Shown: one piece after another, positions 21,347 to 29,484 of the stretch
How positions within the stretch are numbered: the stretch's first letter is position 1
Layout of the letters: every line of letters starts with the position of its first letter
DNA from: Paenibacillus massiliensis 2301065 = DSM 16942
Lineage (GTDB): Bacteria > Bacillota > Bacilli > Paenibacillales > Paenibacillaceae
Direction: 5' to 3'
DNA: 64,000 nt
NCBI RefSeq assembly: GCF_000377505.1
Contig: NZ_KB898186.1
Span: 1-64,000 of the forward strand
The notes under the pieces: generated by a model
The model's input: only the letters and a program-made list of their open reading frames with translations
Told to the model about the DNA's origin: nothing
The model's database searches: none
Translations under genes and position numbers: made by a program

Positions 21347-21435
21347 GTCATTTGATTTATTGACTGTCGTATAGAAATTCCAGATATAGAGCTGAATAAA
21401 GATAGAGATCTTTATAAAGATACAAATATAGAGAC

Positions 21436-21470
21436 AAGGGAGTGTTTCACGTGAAACATTCCCTTTATTT
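21436..21470 (+). terminator. Terminator-like palindrome containing parS
   Basis: Two 15-base arms (21436-21450 and 21451-21465) pair completely as RNA with one G-U pair; the centre is CACGTG, so about four central bases would form the loop. TTTATTT follows. It is 90 bases past rsmG. The central 16 bases are a perfect parS site. Confidence 0.55.
21443..21458. promoter_or_regulatory. parS centromere site, perfect consensus
   Basis: TGTTTCACGTGAAACA is the exact palindromic Firmicute parS. ParB dimers bind it, use CTP to slide along DNA and recruit SMC condensin to the origin. It lies about 7 kb from oriC and 2.5 kb before parB. Confidence 0.95.
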
Positions 21471-22121
21471 GTGATTCAACAATTTTCCATATTATAATAG
21501 AGTAGCCTAGTAAGATATTATATTGTTGGAAAGGGGACAAAGAATCCGCTGCTGATACATATCTTCAATTGATGATGTAGACGATGTAGAGAAGTAACAG
21601 TCTCATGGACCAGAGAAGGGGCTTGTTAGCTAGTATCGGAAATGGGTGAATTATATCATTAACCTATAGTAAATAAGAGACCAAATCATATATTTTAGGG
21701 ATTGGGAATAGATAGGATTATACTCGAAAAAGTGATAGAATAGAAATAACGGATGTAACCAGATACATGATATATAAGTAACTTTATGCCCGCATCACAT
21801 TTTACTCATAGTTGGAATCTTGTTCCTGAAGGTCCGATGAATTTGATGTTACTTCACGTATCTGTATGTACATAGTCTCTGTAGTACACATGAATAGATA
21901 TCTGCGCATGTGGCCAAGGTTACTTGTCCACATGTGGATAGCCATTTTACGGCTGACGGATATATCAATTAATGTGCATGAGGGATCTTTAGCCTGATTG
22001 ATCTTCAAGATAAGAGGAGATAGCAGGTCAATGTATCAGGTGAGTGTATTAGGAAGTAACGCAAATGAGTGTGTGCAGGTTCTGTGAATGTCCATTATGA
22101 AATTAGGTGGTATTATACGGA
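21471..22121. other. Gene-free region between parS and noc
   Basis: About 650 bases without a convincing gene. It contains the abutting DnaA-box pair at 21924-21941. An 18-codon frame from ATG 22031 to about 22087, with a GAGGAGA about a dozen bases upstream, is too short to call. A short minus-strand frame at 21802-22008 has no ribosome site and looks accidental. Confidence 0.4.
21924..21941. promoter_or_regulatory. Abutting head-to-head DnaA-box pair upstream of noc
   Basis: TTGTCCACA joined to TGTGGATAG, containing the perfect 12-bp palindrome TCCACATGTGGA (21927-21938). Each half differs from the DnaA-box consensus by one base. It lies about 180 bases before noc. Confidence 0.5.
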
Positions 22122-22940
22122 ATGAAAGAACAATTTTCTAAGCTATTTGGTTTCTCGGAGCGTGTAAGCGGAGATGAAGTGAAGAACATTCCGATCCATG
22201 ACATTGTCAGCAGTCCATTTCAGCCTAGGACGATTTTTGACGATGACAAGATTGACGAGCTGTGCCAGACGATTAAGACACATGGAATTATTCAGCCCAT
22301 TGTGGTCCGTGCCCGAGATCAACATTATGAGATTATAGCAGGTGAACGTCGTTGGCGTGCGGTGACCAAGCTGGGAATGGAGAGCATTCCAGCAATCGTG
22401 CGTGATTTTAATGATTCACAGGCCGCTTCCATTGCTCTCATTGAGAATTTGCAAAGAGAAGGGCTTACTTCGATCGAAGAGGCTGTTGCTTATCAGAAGC
22501 TGATTGATCTGCATCAATTGACTCAGGAGAGCCTTGCTCAGCGTCTGGGTAAAAGCCAATCGACGATTGCCAATAAAATACGTCTGCTCCAGCTTCCAGA
22601 TGGGGTTAAGACGGCTCTGATGGAGCGTAGTATTACTGAGCGTCATGCCAGAGCTCTGCTGTCATTAGAAACAGAAGAATTACAACTTAAGGTACTGGCA
22701 GAGGTAATCAGCAAAGAACTGAATGTGAAGCAGACAGAAGCCAGAGTGGCCTTTTATAAAGAAGCATCCAAGATTAAAAAAGCCAAGCGCGTATCCTTTA
22801 CGAAGGACGTGCGGCTGGCCCTGAACACAATCAGACAGTCCATCGATATGATTACTGGCTCGGGAATGGACATCAAGACAAAAGAATCAGATAATGAAGA
22901 TCACTACGAGATCGTTATCCATATTCCAAAGCGTAAATAA
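22122..22940 (+). CDS. noc: Nucleoid occlusion protein Noc
   Basis: A 272-residue ParB-family CTPase that binds Noc-binding sites and keeps FtsZ rings off the chromosome. It starts with an amphipathic membrane-targeting helix ([14 protein letters not shown]), then the ParB N-terminal domain with [19 protein letters not shown] and the CTP-binding GERRWRA, and the helix-turn-helix [26 protein letters not shown] (about 135-160) with the Noc-specific [13 protein letters not shown] 22122 gives the helix in the expected place; a longer GTG start at 22107 lacks a site. It differs from ParB by the GERRWRA motif and the N-terminal helix. A hairpin terminator follows. Confidence 0.95.
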   Translation: MKEQFSKLFGFSERVSGDEVKNIPIHDIVSSPFQPRTIFDDDKIDELCQTIKTHGIIQPIVVRARDQHYEIIAGERRWRAVTKLGMESIPAIVRDFNDSQAASIALIENLQREGLTSIEEAVAYQKLIDLHQLTQESLAQRLGKSQSTIANKIRLLQLPDGVKTALMERSITERHARALLSLETEELQLKVLAEVISKELNVKQTEARVAFYKEASKIKKAKRVSFTKDVRLALNTIRQSIDMITGSGMDIKTKESDNEDHYEIVIHIPKRK

Positions 22941-22956
22941 TGTAGTTGAAGCGTCA

Positions 22957-22978
22957 AGCGGCAGCGTTGCCGCTTTTT
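22957..22978 (+). terminator. noc terminator
   Basis: AGCGGCA-GCGT-TGCCGCT followed by TTTT, 16 bases after noc. Confidence 0.8.
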
Positions 22979-23176
22979 CTGTCTCGTGAGACTGTATTCT
23001 CCGTAGTAACGATGAACTCCGGGAATAAGGTACAGTGGAAGTTGTTGATCAGGTTCAGTTAATATAGTAGAAGAGGTTAGCTGTATTGTAGCTGCATTCA
23101 TTAAAATGTAACTATGTATAGCAATCTCAGAATCTATCAGAATAAGACCCCTTTAATAAATTATGAGGTGAACGAA

Positions 23177-23938
23177 TTGGCCAAAATTATAGCCATAGCG
23201 AATCAAAAGGGCGGGGTAGGTAAGACGACTACTTCCGTGAATTTGGGCGCTGGACTTGCTTCCCTCGGCAAGCGGGTACTGCTTGTGGATATTGATCCGC
23301 AAGGGAACACCACAAGCGGGGTTGGAATCAATAAAGCGGATGTGCCTAACTGTATATATGATGTGCTCATTAATGAAGTCCATCCTAGTGAGGCCATAGC
23401 GCCTACGCAGGTGGAAGGATTGCATATTATTCCGGCTACCATTCAATTGGCTGGTGCTGAGATCGAGTTGGTACCAACCATTTCCCGTGAGCTTCGGCTG
23501 AAAAAGTCTCTGCAGCTCGTTAAAGACAACTACGATTATATATTAATTGACTGTCCGCCATCCCTTGGGATTCTTACGCTGAATTCGCTGACGGCATCCA
23601 ATTCTGTCATTATTCCTATCCAATGTGAGTATTATGCTTTGGAGGGGCTGAGTCAGCTGCTTAATACGGTTCGCTTGGTACAAAAACACTTGAATACTGG
23701 CCTCCAGATTGAGGGTGTGCTGTTGACGATGTTTGATGCGCGGACGAATCTTGGCATACAGGTCATTGAAGAGGTCAAGAAGTATTTCCAAAGCAAGGTG
23801 TATCAGACCATCATTCCTCGTAACGTAAGACTCAGTGAAGCACCTTCACATGGACAATCGATTATTACGTATGATCCTCGCTCACGTGGGGCAGAAGTAT
23901 ACATTGAGTTGGCAAAGGAAGTGGATGCAAATGAGTAA
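23177..23938 (+). CDS. parA: Chromosome partitioning ATPase ParA (Soj)
   Basis: A 253-residue deviant Walker ATPase. The P-loop KGGVGKTTTS is at about residues 10-19, the A' motif LLVDIDPQGN at 36-45 and Walker B YILIDCPPSLG near 115-125. Soj binds DNA as an ATP dimer and regulates DnaA as a monomer; Spo0J/ParB stimulates its ATPase. The start is TTG 23177, because GAGGTGA lies seven bases upstream and the protein then has exactly the length of B. subtilis Soj; the longer frame from 23114 has no site. The last codons overlap the parB start by eight bases. Confidence 0.96.
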   Translation: MAKIIAIANQKGGVGKTTTSVNLGAGLASLGKRVLLVDIDPQGNTTSGVGINKADVPNCIYDVLINEVHPSEAIAPTQVEGLHIIPATIQLAGAEIELVPTISRELRLKKSLQLVKDNYDYILIDCPPSLGILTLNSLTASNSVIIPIQCEYYALEGLSQLLNTVRLVQKHLNTGLQIEGVLLTMFDARTNLGIQVIEEVKKYFQSKVYQTIIPRNVRLSEAPSHGQSIITYDPRSRGAEVYIELAKEVDANE

Positions 23939-24773
23939 GAGACTGGGTAAAGGTCTGGATGCACTGATACCTTCACTTGCTGTCAATGATGACGATAAAG
24001 TTGTAGACATTCCGCTGAATCAGTTACGAGCGAATCCGTATCAGCCACGGAAGGTATTTGAAGAAGAGGCAATTAAGGAACTGGCGGAGTCCATCCGTCA
24101 GCATGGGGTCATCCAACCTATTATTGTCCGCAGTGTGCTCAAAGGCTATGAGATTATAGCAGGTGAGAGACGATTCCGTGCTTCTCAATATTGCGGTAAT
24201 ACGACGATACCTGCAGTGGTGCGGAGTTTTTCTGACCAACAGGTAATGGAGATTGCTCTTATTGAGAACCTGCAACGTGAGAACCTCAACGCGATGGAGA
24301 TCGCCGTTGCCTACCAAGGATTGATGGAGCAATTTTCCTTGACTCAAGAAGAGCTTTCATTAAAGGTGGGGAAATCAAGATCTCATATTGCTAACTTCCT
24401 GAGGTTGTTGTCGTTACCAGAAGAAGTGAAAGATTATGTTTCACGTGGAACATTGTCAATGGGACATGCACGGGCATTAGTATCGGTCAAGAATGAGGAG
24501 ACGCTCAAAGCACTTGCTCAGCAATCGATTGATTTGCAATGGAGTGTACGCGAGCTAGAAGAGGCTGTTCAGCAACTGGATCGGAAAGCTGATGATACGA
24601 AGAGCAAACCGAAGCAAAAGAAGAAGGACCCATTCATTGAAAATGTTGAAGAATCATTACGAGATCGATTCAAGACGACTGTTCGTATTAAGCATAACAA
24701 GGACAAGGGTAAGATTGAATTGAACTATTATAGCCAACAGGATCTTGAACGACTGCTTGAGTTACTTCAATAA
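23931..24773 (+). CDS. parB: Chromosome partitioning CTPase ParB (Spo0J)
   Basis: A 280-residue parS-binding clamp. After SKRLGKGLDALIPSL comes the CTP-binding domain with NPYQPRKVFEE, HGVIQPIIVR and GERRFRA, then the helix-turn-helix TQEELSLKVGKSRSHIANFLRLLSLP and GTLSMGHARALVS, a Lys-rich linker and the C-terminal dimer domain. ATG 23931 is favoured by AAGGAA nine bases upstream; ATG 23925 is possible. The gene carries its own parS site at 24437, as B. subtilis spo0J does. A weak hairpin terminator follows at 24790. Confidence 0.96.
   Translation: MSKRLGKGLDALIPSLAVNDDDKVVDIPLNQLRANPYQPRKVFEEEAIKELAESIRQHGVIQPIIVRSVLKGYEIIAGERRFRASQYCGNTTIPAVVRSFSDQQVMEIALIENLQRENLNAMEIAVAYQGLMEQFSLTQEELSLKVGKSRSHIANFLRLLSLPEEVKDYVSRGTLSMGHARALVSVKNEETLKALAQQSIDLQWSVRELEEAVQQLDRKADDTKSKPKQKKKDPFIENVEESLRDRFKTTVRIKHNKDKGKIELNYYSQQDLERLLELLQ
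24437..24452. promoter_or_regulatory. parS site inside parB
   Basis: TGTTTCACGTGGAACA, which on the other strand is TGTTCCACGTGAAACA, the same variant found inside B. subtilis spo0J. It encodes part of VSRGTLSMGH. Confidence 0.92.
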
Positions 24774-24789
24774 ATGTTAGTAGGTCAGG

Positions 24790-24820
24790 AGAGGATATAC
24801 TTTTCTGTATACACCTCTTT
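24790..24820 (+). terminator. Probable parAB terminator
   Basis: AGAGG-a-TATAC and GTATA-ca-CCTCT pair around a six-base loop, followed by a weak T-rich stretch. The rest of 24821-25134 holds no recognisable gene or strong promoter. Confidence 0.45.
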
Positions 24821-25134
24821 ATGTCCGGTGATTCTTGAAAACCATTGTAAGTTAATTCTATGCAATACGTAATAAATGGTTGGCGAGGTAAGGCGTGAAA
24901 TAACCTGAAATAGCAAATACTCAAAATGATGGAGTAAGCTTAGAAGAAATCATCATCAATTCGACCAATGACAGAATCAGAGCAAGCAGAGACTCACACC
25001 ATACCCGAGAAGTAAAAGTGAAAATGAAAAACAGACCATAAAGAATGAGCAGGAGCATAAAGGGATTGCATAAATGATTCATAATCCATGCTTTGCCATT
25101 ACAATCAAAATGTACAGGGGAGTAGGAGCAATAC

Positions 25135-25656
25135 ATGGTCGAATTAAACGGACTAATTGCGGAGCAGCTGGCTGCTTTGATGGCGGGGATATTTCTCGTT
25201 TTACTGATCCTCATCATTGTAGTCATCGTCCAAGGGGCCAAGCTCAAAGGAATGCGACGCAGATATCAGCAAATGATGGCAGGTAGCGGAGTCGACAATC
25301 TGGAATCATTGCTGATTGATCTGAAGGTTCAGATGGATGGGATTGAGGATGAGCAGGAGAAAAATCGGGCTCTGATGCACACCATCCAAGGTAGAATGAA
25401 AGGCCTGAAAGGGAATATTGGAGTCAAAAGATACAACGCTCTTGGAGAGCACGGTGGAGACCTGAGCTTCTCCCTGGCCATTCTGGATGAGCATCGGGAT
25501 GGTATGGTGTTGACCGGGATTTACAACCGAGATGGCTCTTACGTATATGCCAAGGCTGTAAAAGGGGGAAGCTCCTCCCATATGCTCTCCCCCGAAGAAA
25601 ATGAAGCTATTGCTCTTGCGCAGTCAACAGTGCATAGTGATAGTTCCACTCCTTGA
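25135..25656 (+). CDS. DUF4446 family membrane-anchored protein
   Basis: A 173-residue protein with one N-terminal membrane segment (about 15-35, LMAGIFLVLLILIIVVIVQG), a coiled stretch (about 55-90) and a conserved C-terminal domain (GVKRYNALGEHGGDLSFSLAILDEHRDGMVLTGIYNRD) that defines DUF4446. The C-terminal domain should face the cytoplasm. Members are common next to parB in Firmicutes; function is unknown. ATG 25135 has AGGAG seven bases upstream. Its last 50 bases overlap the 3' end of the convergent yyaC gene. Confidence 0.85.
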   Translation: MVELNGLIAEQLAALMAGIFLVLLILIIVVIVQGAKLKGMRRRYQQMMAGSGVDNLESLLIDLKVQMDGIEDEQEKNRALMHTIQGRMKGLKGNIGVKRYNALGEHGGDLSFSLAILDEHRDGMVLTGIYNRDGSYVYAKAVKGGSSSHMLSPEENEAIALAQSTVHSDSSTP

Positions 25657-26212
25657 TCGCTGTATATAGGCTATTTGAAATAACATCAGCAAGCTTCATT
25701 ACCAGATTCAAGCGAGTGTTCTGAAGTACAAAGTATTCCATAAAACCGCCGACGTTCACGATGCCCGTAAGATGGATATCGCCAACCGGCGGTAATTCTT
25801 TATTTACCCCTGCTCCCGGACGAAGAGGCCCTTCTGTGACCTGTATGCATCCTACACTGGAGCTCTGGCCTAGACAAGCATCAATCCCGATCACGTAGGG
25901 GTTATGATGCTGTTGGCTGATCTGGTCGAGTGTGCTTTGTAAATTAATCGCGTGTACAGGCTCATCAAGTGTACCGTACAAGTGAAATAGAGGCGAATGG
26001 AGCTTGCTTAGGCTCGTTCCGACAAGAGGACCTAACGAATCGCCAGTAGAGCGGTCTGTACCTACACAGACAACGACCAGATTCATATTGCGGGCCTGAT
26101 GCAAATAGAAGAGCAGACGATGCACAAGGATGGACTGGATATCAGGGTCTGAGTACAAGACCTTCAGGTTGGCCGCTTCATAGTTACCTGTAGATTGGGG
26201 AGGACGATTCAT
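25607..26212 (-). CDS. yyaC: Spore protease-like protein YyaC (DUF1256)
   Basis: A 201-residue protein of the YyaC/DUF1256 family, related in fold to the germination protease GPR. Recognisable stretches are VVCVGTDRSTGDSLGPLVGTSL (about 60-81), DEPVHAINL and VIGIDACLGQSSSVG with GPLRPGAGVNKELPPVGD. The GTDRSTGDSLGP and DACLG segments carry the acidic residues of the predicted active site. Members are sporulation-associated in Bacillus; substrate unknown. ATG 26212 follows AGGAAG. It runs against the direction of its neighbours and overlaps the DUF4446 gene tail-to-tail, as yyaC next to spo0J does in B. subtilis in opposite orientation to spo0J. Confidence 0.88.
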   Translation of the reverse strand: MNRPPQSTGNYEAANLKVLYSDPDIQSILVHRLLFYLHQARNMNLVVVCVGTDRSTGDSLGPLVGTSLSKLHSPLFHLYGTLDEPVHAINLQSTLDQISQQHHNPYVIGIDACLGQSSSVGCIQVTEGPLRPGAGVNKELPPVGDIHLTGIVNVGGFMEYFVLQNTRLNLVMKLADVISNSLYTAIKEWNYHYALLTAQEQ

Positions 26213-26485
26213 GAGATCTTCCTTTCGTAGCTTAGTGTGTCAGCATAATGCAGACGATATAGTAGTAACTAGTATATGGAAGTAATCTTCTTTTTATACT
26301 TTATGAATCAAGAGAATTCATAGATCGGCTCCCGAAGGGATTATCCTGGGAAAGAGCCGCATTCCAGGGAACTTATAATCATGCTTGGGACGTGAGAAGA
26401 GTGAAAGGAATGAAAAGGGGTAAATGATATAGATAATAATGTACATTACTGTAGAAGAGGTCACGGCTAGAGGAGGAGATCATGT

Positions 26486-27388
26486 GTGGTAAGGCTGTTA
26501 AATGAGAATAGTGGGGCAGAGGATATTATGAAAGATGCGGCCTTATGGAAGCAGCAAATCTGGGCATGGCTGACCGATACTGGAATGTGGACCGGAACGG
26601 CCTATACCATACTGAAGATTGTTATTATTATCTTGATTACCCGCATTGGTATACGCTTGATGTATAGGTTGATTGACCGCACGATGGAGCAGCGAAAGAC
26701 GCGCAAAATTATGGTCAACTCCAGAAGAATGACGACTATAGGCGAGCTCCTCAAAAATGTCATTACTGTCGTGTTCAATTTCCTACTGATCATGCTTGTG
26801 CTATCCCAACTGGGCATTAATCTGGCTCCACTTATTGCCGGTGCAGGCGTTATTGGACTCGCGGTCGGTTTTGGTGCACAGAGCTTGGTGAAGGATATTA
26901 TTACGGGCTTCTTTATTATTTTCGAGGATCAATTTGCTGTAGGTGATGTAGTTGAGACTGGAGCCTATAAAGGGACTGTAGAACTCATTGGATTGCGGAC
27001 GACCCGATTGATTGGCTGGCGGGGTGAGGTGTATATTATACCGAATGGTATGATTACAGCTGTCACGAACTACTCTATGTCCAACTCTCTTGCTGTCGTT
27101 GATCTACCCGTGAAGGCAGAGCGTACTCTGCAGGAGACGGTAAATATGGTCAATCAGGCTCTGGAAGGTATAGAGGATCGGAATCCACTGGTTATCTCAG
27201 AACCTGAAGTGCTGGGGGTACAGTCGATGAGCACCTCCGAATATATTATTCGTATCGTAGCAGAATGCCAGCCAAATACGAGATCTGAGGTGGAGCGTGA
27301 CATCATCACTGAGGTGAAAAAGTCAGTGGAGCAGGAGGAAGCGACGAGACAGGCATTGCTGGAGCAGGCAGCCTCCAGAGAACAGTGA
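26486..27388 (+). CDS. Small-conductance mechanosensitive channel family protein (MscS)
   Basis: A 300-residue MscS-type channel that would open under membrane tension to release solutes. Membrane segments are at about 38-57 and 83-105, followed by the pore helix rich in Gly and Ala (LAPLIAGAGVIGLAVGFGAQSLVKDIITGFFIIFEDQFAVGDVV), the most diagnostic part, then the beta domain (VIPNG-type loop, YIIPNGMITAVTNYS) and the alpha-beta C-terminal domain. The start GTG 26486 sits seven bases after a strong GGAGGAG; ATG 26528 is an alternative that removes 14 residues. The tail is Glu/Gln-rich. It lies upstream of the DUF951 gene. Confidence 0.92.
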   Translation: MVRLLNENSGAEDIMKDAALWKQQIWAWLTDTGMWTGTAYTILKIVIIILITRIGIRLMYRLIDRTMEQRKTRKIMVNSRRMTTIGELLKNVITVVFNFLLIMLVLSQLGINLAPLIAGAGVIGLAVGFGAQSLVKDIITGFFIIFEDQFAVGDVVETGAYKGTVELIGLRTTRLIGWRGEVYIIPNGMITAVTNYSMSNSLAVVDLPVKAERTLQETVNMVNQALEGIEDRNPLVISEPEVLGVQSMSTSEYIIRIVAECQPNTRSEVERDIITEVKKSVEQEEATRQALLEQAASREQ

Positions 27389-27514
27389 GAAAGCCAATTG
27401 CAGTAAAGCATGCTATTTCGAGAAATGAATAGACTGAGCTTTGCTTTGGCAGATATGATAAAGATATAAGCAAGTATTAGAGCAAGGCTGAAGCAGGTGA
27501 TTAAAGGGGGAGTC

Positions 27515-27739
27515 ATGGAGATGGAGCGCAAGACCTTCCAATTGGGAGATATCGTACAAATGAAGAAGCAGCACCCTTGTGGGAGCAATGAGATGGAGAT
27601 CATCCGAATGGGTATGGATATACGCATTAAATGTGTAGGCTGCAAGCATAGTGTACTCATTCCACGTCTGAAATTTGAAAAAAATATGCGGAAGGTGCTG
27701 CGCTCAGCTGGGGCCGAAGAGGGGCCAACCCCCTCCTAA
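27515..27739 (+). CDS. DUF951 domain protein (YyzM family)
   Basis: A 74-residue protein matching DUF951: FQLGDIVQMKKQHPCGSNEMEIIRMGMDIRIKCVGCKHSVLIPR. The two-Cys CxxC (CVGC) and the upstream PCG may bind zinc. Members lie close to ychF/rpsF or parB in Firmicutes and have no assigned function. ATG 27515 was chosen because AAAGGGGGA lies six bases before it. The tRNA-Ser gene follows. Confidence 0.88.
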   Translation: MEMERKTFQLGDIVQMKKQHPCGSNEMEIIRMGMDIRIKCVGCKHSVLIPRLKFEKNMRKVLRSAGAEEGPTPS

Positions 27740-27812
27740 TGCGTGTTGTAGGAATTCTTTAGAGGGACATCTTGAACCGAACCCATATATGTGATACAAT
27801 AAACCTTGCTGC

Positions 27813-27903
27813 GGAAAGGTACCCAAGAGGTCCAAGGGGGCTGACTCGAAATCAGTTAGGCGTCGCAAGGCGTGCGTGGGTTCGAATCCCACTCTTTCCG
27901 CCA
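27813..27903 (+). tRNA. tRNA-Ser, anticodon CGA
   Basis: A 91-base class II tRNA. The acceptor arm GGAAAGG pairs with TCTTTCC (one G-U), followed by discriminator G and an encoded CCA. The anticodon stem CTGA/TCAG encloses CTCGAAA, anticodon CGA, which reads UCG. A long variable arm (TTAGGCGTCGCAAGGCGT region) and the T arm GTGGG-TTCGAAT-CCCAC are intact. It stands alone and is followed by a terminator. Confidence 0.97.
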
Positions 27904-27932
27904 TTTCTGCTTATACATGCTTGATCGGATAT

Positions 27933-27970
27933 AATCCTCTTGCACTCGACAGAGTTCAGGAGGATTTTTT
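27933..27970 (+). terminator. tRNA-Ser terminator
   Basis: AATCCTC (27933-27939) and GAGGATT (27960-27966) enclose an inner near-perfect stem (TGCACTC/GAGTTCA), followed by six T. Confidence 0.85.
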
Positions 27971-28087
27971 GCATATATATATATGATTACGTTAGCCTTA
28001 CGCGTAGTATATGGATATAGAAGCAAATATTAATGAGTGGCCGTGTATACAATTCAAAACTAGATACTCGGTTCTCAGGCAATGAGA

Positions 28088-28122
28088 AACCCCTTGCTCG
28101 GCTTGCTGCTGAACAAGGGGTT
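28088..28122 (-). terminator. Hairpin downstream of the small membrane protein gene
   Basis: AACCCCTTG and CAAGGGGTT form a perfect 9-bp stem. On the minus strand it is followed by TTTCTCATT, a weak T tract. It lies about 90 bases past the stop of the gene at 28210. Confidence 0.5.
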
Positions 28123-28209
28123 ATTGGTATTTATCTATGAATACATAATGAAAGGATCTCTTCAGGTGAGATAAGGCTCTCTAAGCTACGTAAAAGACCG
28201 CTCCACCTA

Positions 28210-28527
28210 TTAGAATGGGTTAGGTGGGTAAGAGTAGCGCTCAGTTCGCTTGGCTCCGGTAATCATGCACAGAATGGCTGTAATAAGGTGCAATAGCCAG
28301 CCGAGAACAGGAATCCATGCGATTGCAGAGGTAATTATACCGAATACAGAGCCATAGATGGGCTCCTGGTTGCGAAGTGAGAGAATGACTGTAATCAGAT
28401 GAAGGACGAACATGAAGCCGAGAGCCGAGTAAGAAGTACCAATTACAATGGACCCGCCAATGATGGGGATGGCAAGAATTAGCTCCAGAACGCCTGAGAT
28501 CCATTTTAATACTCGGGACACGCTCAT
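28210..28527 (-). CDS. Small integral membrane protein, function unknown
   Basis: A 105-residue hydrophobic protein with three to four membrane segments (about 8-30, 34-52, 58-75 and 77-95) and a short polar tail (TGAKRTERYSYPPNPF). The sequence was not recognised. It is probably anchored entirely in the cytoplasmic membrane with little exposed mass. ATG 28527 was chosen because GGAGG stands at good spacing; the longer frame from ATG 28542 would put its own start inside the ribosome site. It is read against replication, as is yjzC upstream, and has its own hairpin downstream. Confidence 0.7.
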   Translation of the reverse strand: MSVSRVLKWISGVLELILAIPIIGGSIVIGTSYSALGFMFVLHLITVILSLRNQEPIYGSVFGIITSAIAWIPVLGWLLHLITAILCMITGAKRTERYSYPPNPF

Positions 28528-28625
28528 AGCATTTACCTCCAATGGAATAGGATCATTAGTTCAACAGGTATAGTCTATCAGAACTAACCAGAACAATCCA
28601 GATAACTGGTGTGAGGAAAAAAATA

Positions 28626-28654
28626 GAAAAAGGAGAAACCCTAAGGCTTCTCCT
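28626..28654 (-). terminator. Terminator of the yjzC transcript
   Basis: On the minus strand AGGAGAA-gccttaggg-TTCTCCT followed by TTTTC. It lies about 75 bases past the stop of the 50-codon frame at 28729. Confidence 0.75.
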
Positions 28655-28728
28655 CTTCGGCAGTGCATTAATGGATTGATCTTTCCTTATCATCACGAAC
28701 CCAGTGTATTGCTAGGCAATACTTGCGC

Positions 28729-28881
28729 TTACAGAACTAATGTCCTCGGCACAATCTGTTGCTCTCTAATGTCCGGGGCTGATCTCCCAACAGTCTGTCC
28801 GGCTACGTCATCCAACGGAACCACACCTCTCTGCTGCACTGCCTGATAATAATATGCACGCGCTTGCGATGTTTTATACAT
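28729..28881 (-). CDS. Possible small protein in phase behind yjzC (50 aa)
   Basis: A 50-residue reading frame from ATG 28881, directly in phase with yjzC and nine codons after its stop. The translation is rich in Gln, Val and Tyr (RAYYYQAVQQRGVV, then DDVAGQTVGRSAP) with codon use that looks coding, and it ends 75 bases before the terminator. No similarity was recognised. The ribosome site is poor (a T run, then AGAGTA), so translation may depend on reinitiation after yjzC, or this may be the relic of a longer fused gene. It is listed because the whole interval between yjzC and its terminator is otherwise unexplained. Confidence 0.35.
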   Translation of the reverse strand: MYKTSQARAYYYQAVQQRGVVPLDDVAGQTVGRSAPDIREQQIVPRTLVL

Positions 28882-28908
28882 TACTCTAAAAAAATGTTTT
28901 GAGTGGAC

Positions 28909-29103
28909 TTAGTGAACACGTGCCTTGGTCTTCTTTTTCCATTTTCGATTATGGTTAGTGGTCTCAGGGAAGGTATCTCCCTTGAGAAGATGCACATGTT
29001 GTGGGTTCTGAATCTCGGTATGGAAGCTCTTCTCACCGACCTCCATATAATATCCGTCATTTGGTGCTTTGTCGCCAGGCTCAAACTCGGTTTTTTCACC
29101 CAT
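28909..29103 (-). CDS. yjzC: YjzC family small protein
   Basis: A 64-residue protein of the YjzC family, recognised by FEPGDKAPNDGYYMEVGE, then PQHVHLLKGDTFPETTNHNRKWKKK. The PETTNHNRKW segment is the most conserved part. It is small, soluble and of unknown function; the B. subtilis member is a short uncharacterised protein. ATG 29103 has the strong site GAAGGAGG. It is divergent from rpsF and head-on to replication. Confidence 0.85.
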   Translation of the reverse strand: MGEKTEFEPGDKAPNDGYYMEVGEKSFHTEIQNPQHVHLLKGDTFPETTNHNRKWKKKTKARVH

Positions 29104-29279
29104 AGTTGCAATCCTCCTTCGTCAAATAGGCTTCTTGCTGGACAGATAATGTCCGAGCGAATATATTGTGTGCTACTGTCCCGGGAAACATGTGCCTGCG
29201 TCTACAGGAGAGTCAGTATGGGGAAAAGAGGGGGAGCCGACGTAAGCAAGTGCAGCATTCATCTAAAGATGAAAGTATC

Positions 29280-29342
29280 AAATTAGAAAGTAAGTAAAAG
29301 AAATTAGAAAGTAAGGATAAGAAATTAGAAGGCGAGCAAAAG
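29280..29342 (+). repeat. Three 21-bp tandem repeats upstream of rpsF
   Basis: Units at 29280-29300, 29301-29321 and 29322-29342, all starting AAATTAGAA and ending AAG; the first two differ at two or three positions and the third is more diverged. The array lies about 40 bases before the rpsF promoter in a noncoding gap. Confidence 0.75.
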
Positions 29343-29378
29343 GAAATAAAGCAGAGACAAGGAAATTAGGAGTTTTCC

Positions 29379-29407
29379 TTGCAATAGTAGTATCCTTTTG
29401 ATATAAT
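29379..29407 (+). promoter_or_regulatory. rpsF-ssb-rpsR promoter
   Basis: TTGCAA (29379-29384), 17-base spacer, TATAAT (29402-29407). A leader of about 70 bases follows before rpsF. The known S6:S18 leader motif with CCG was not identified. Confidence 0.8.
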
Positions 29408-29484
29408 ATTTCAGTGCGAGTTTGTGCTCGTTCCTTGCTCTCAACTGAGATTGAGGGCCTTAAGTCCATAAGGAGGTGTAAAGA

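Noticed and set aside
21802..22008. 68-codon minus-strand frame upstream of noc
   Set aside because: No ribosome site, poor composition, and it runs through the DnaA-box palindrome.
27704..27904. 66-codon minus-strand frame containing ERVGFEPTHALRR
   Set aside because: This is the well-known artefact from translating the reverse complement of a tRNA-Ser gene.
29408..29484. S6:S18 autoregulatory leader of rpsF
   Set aside because: The region can fold, but the diagnostic CCG bulge motif could not be located.
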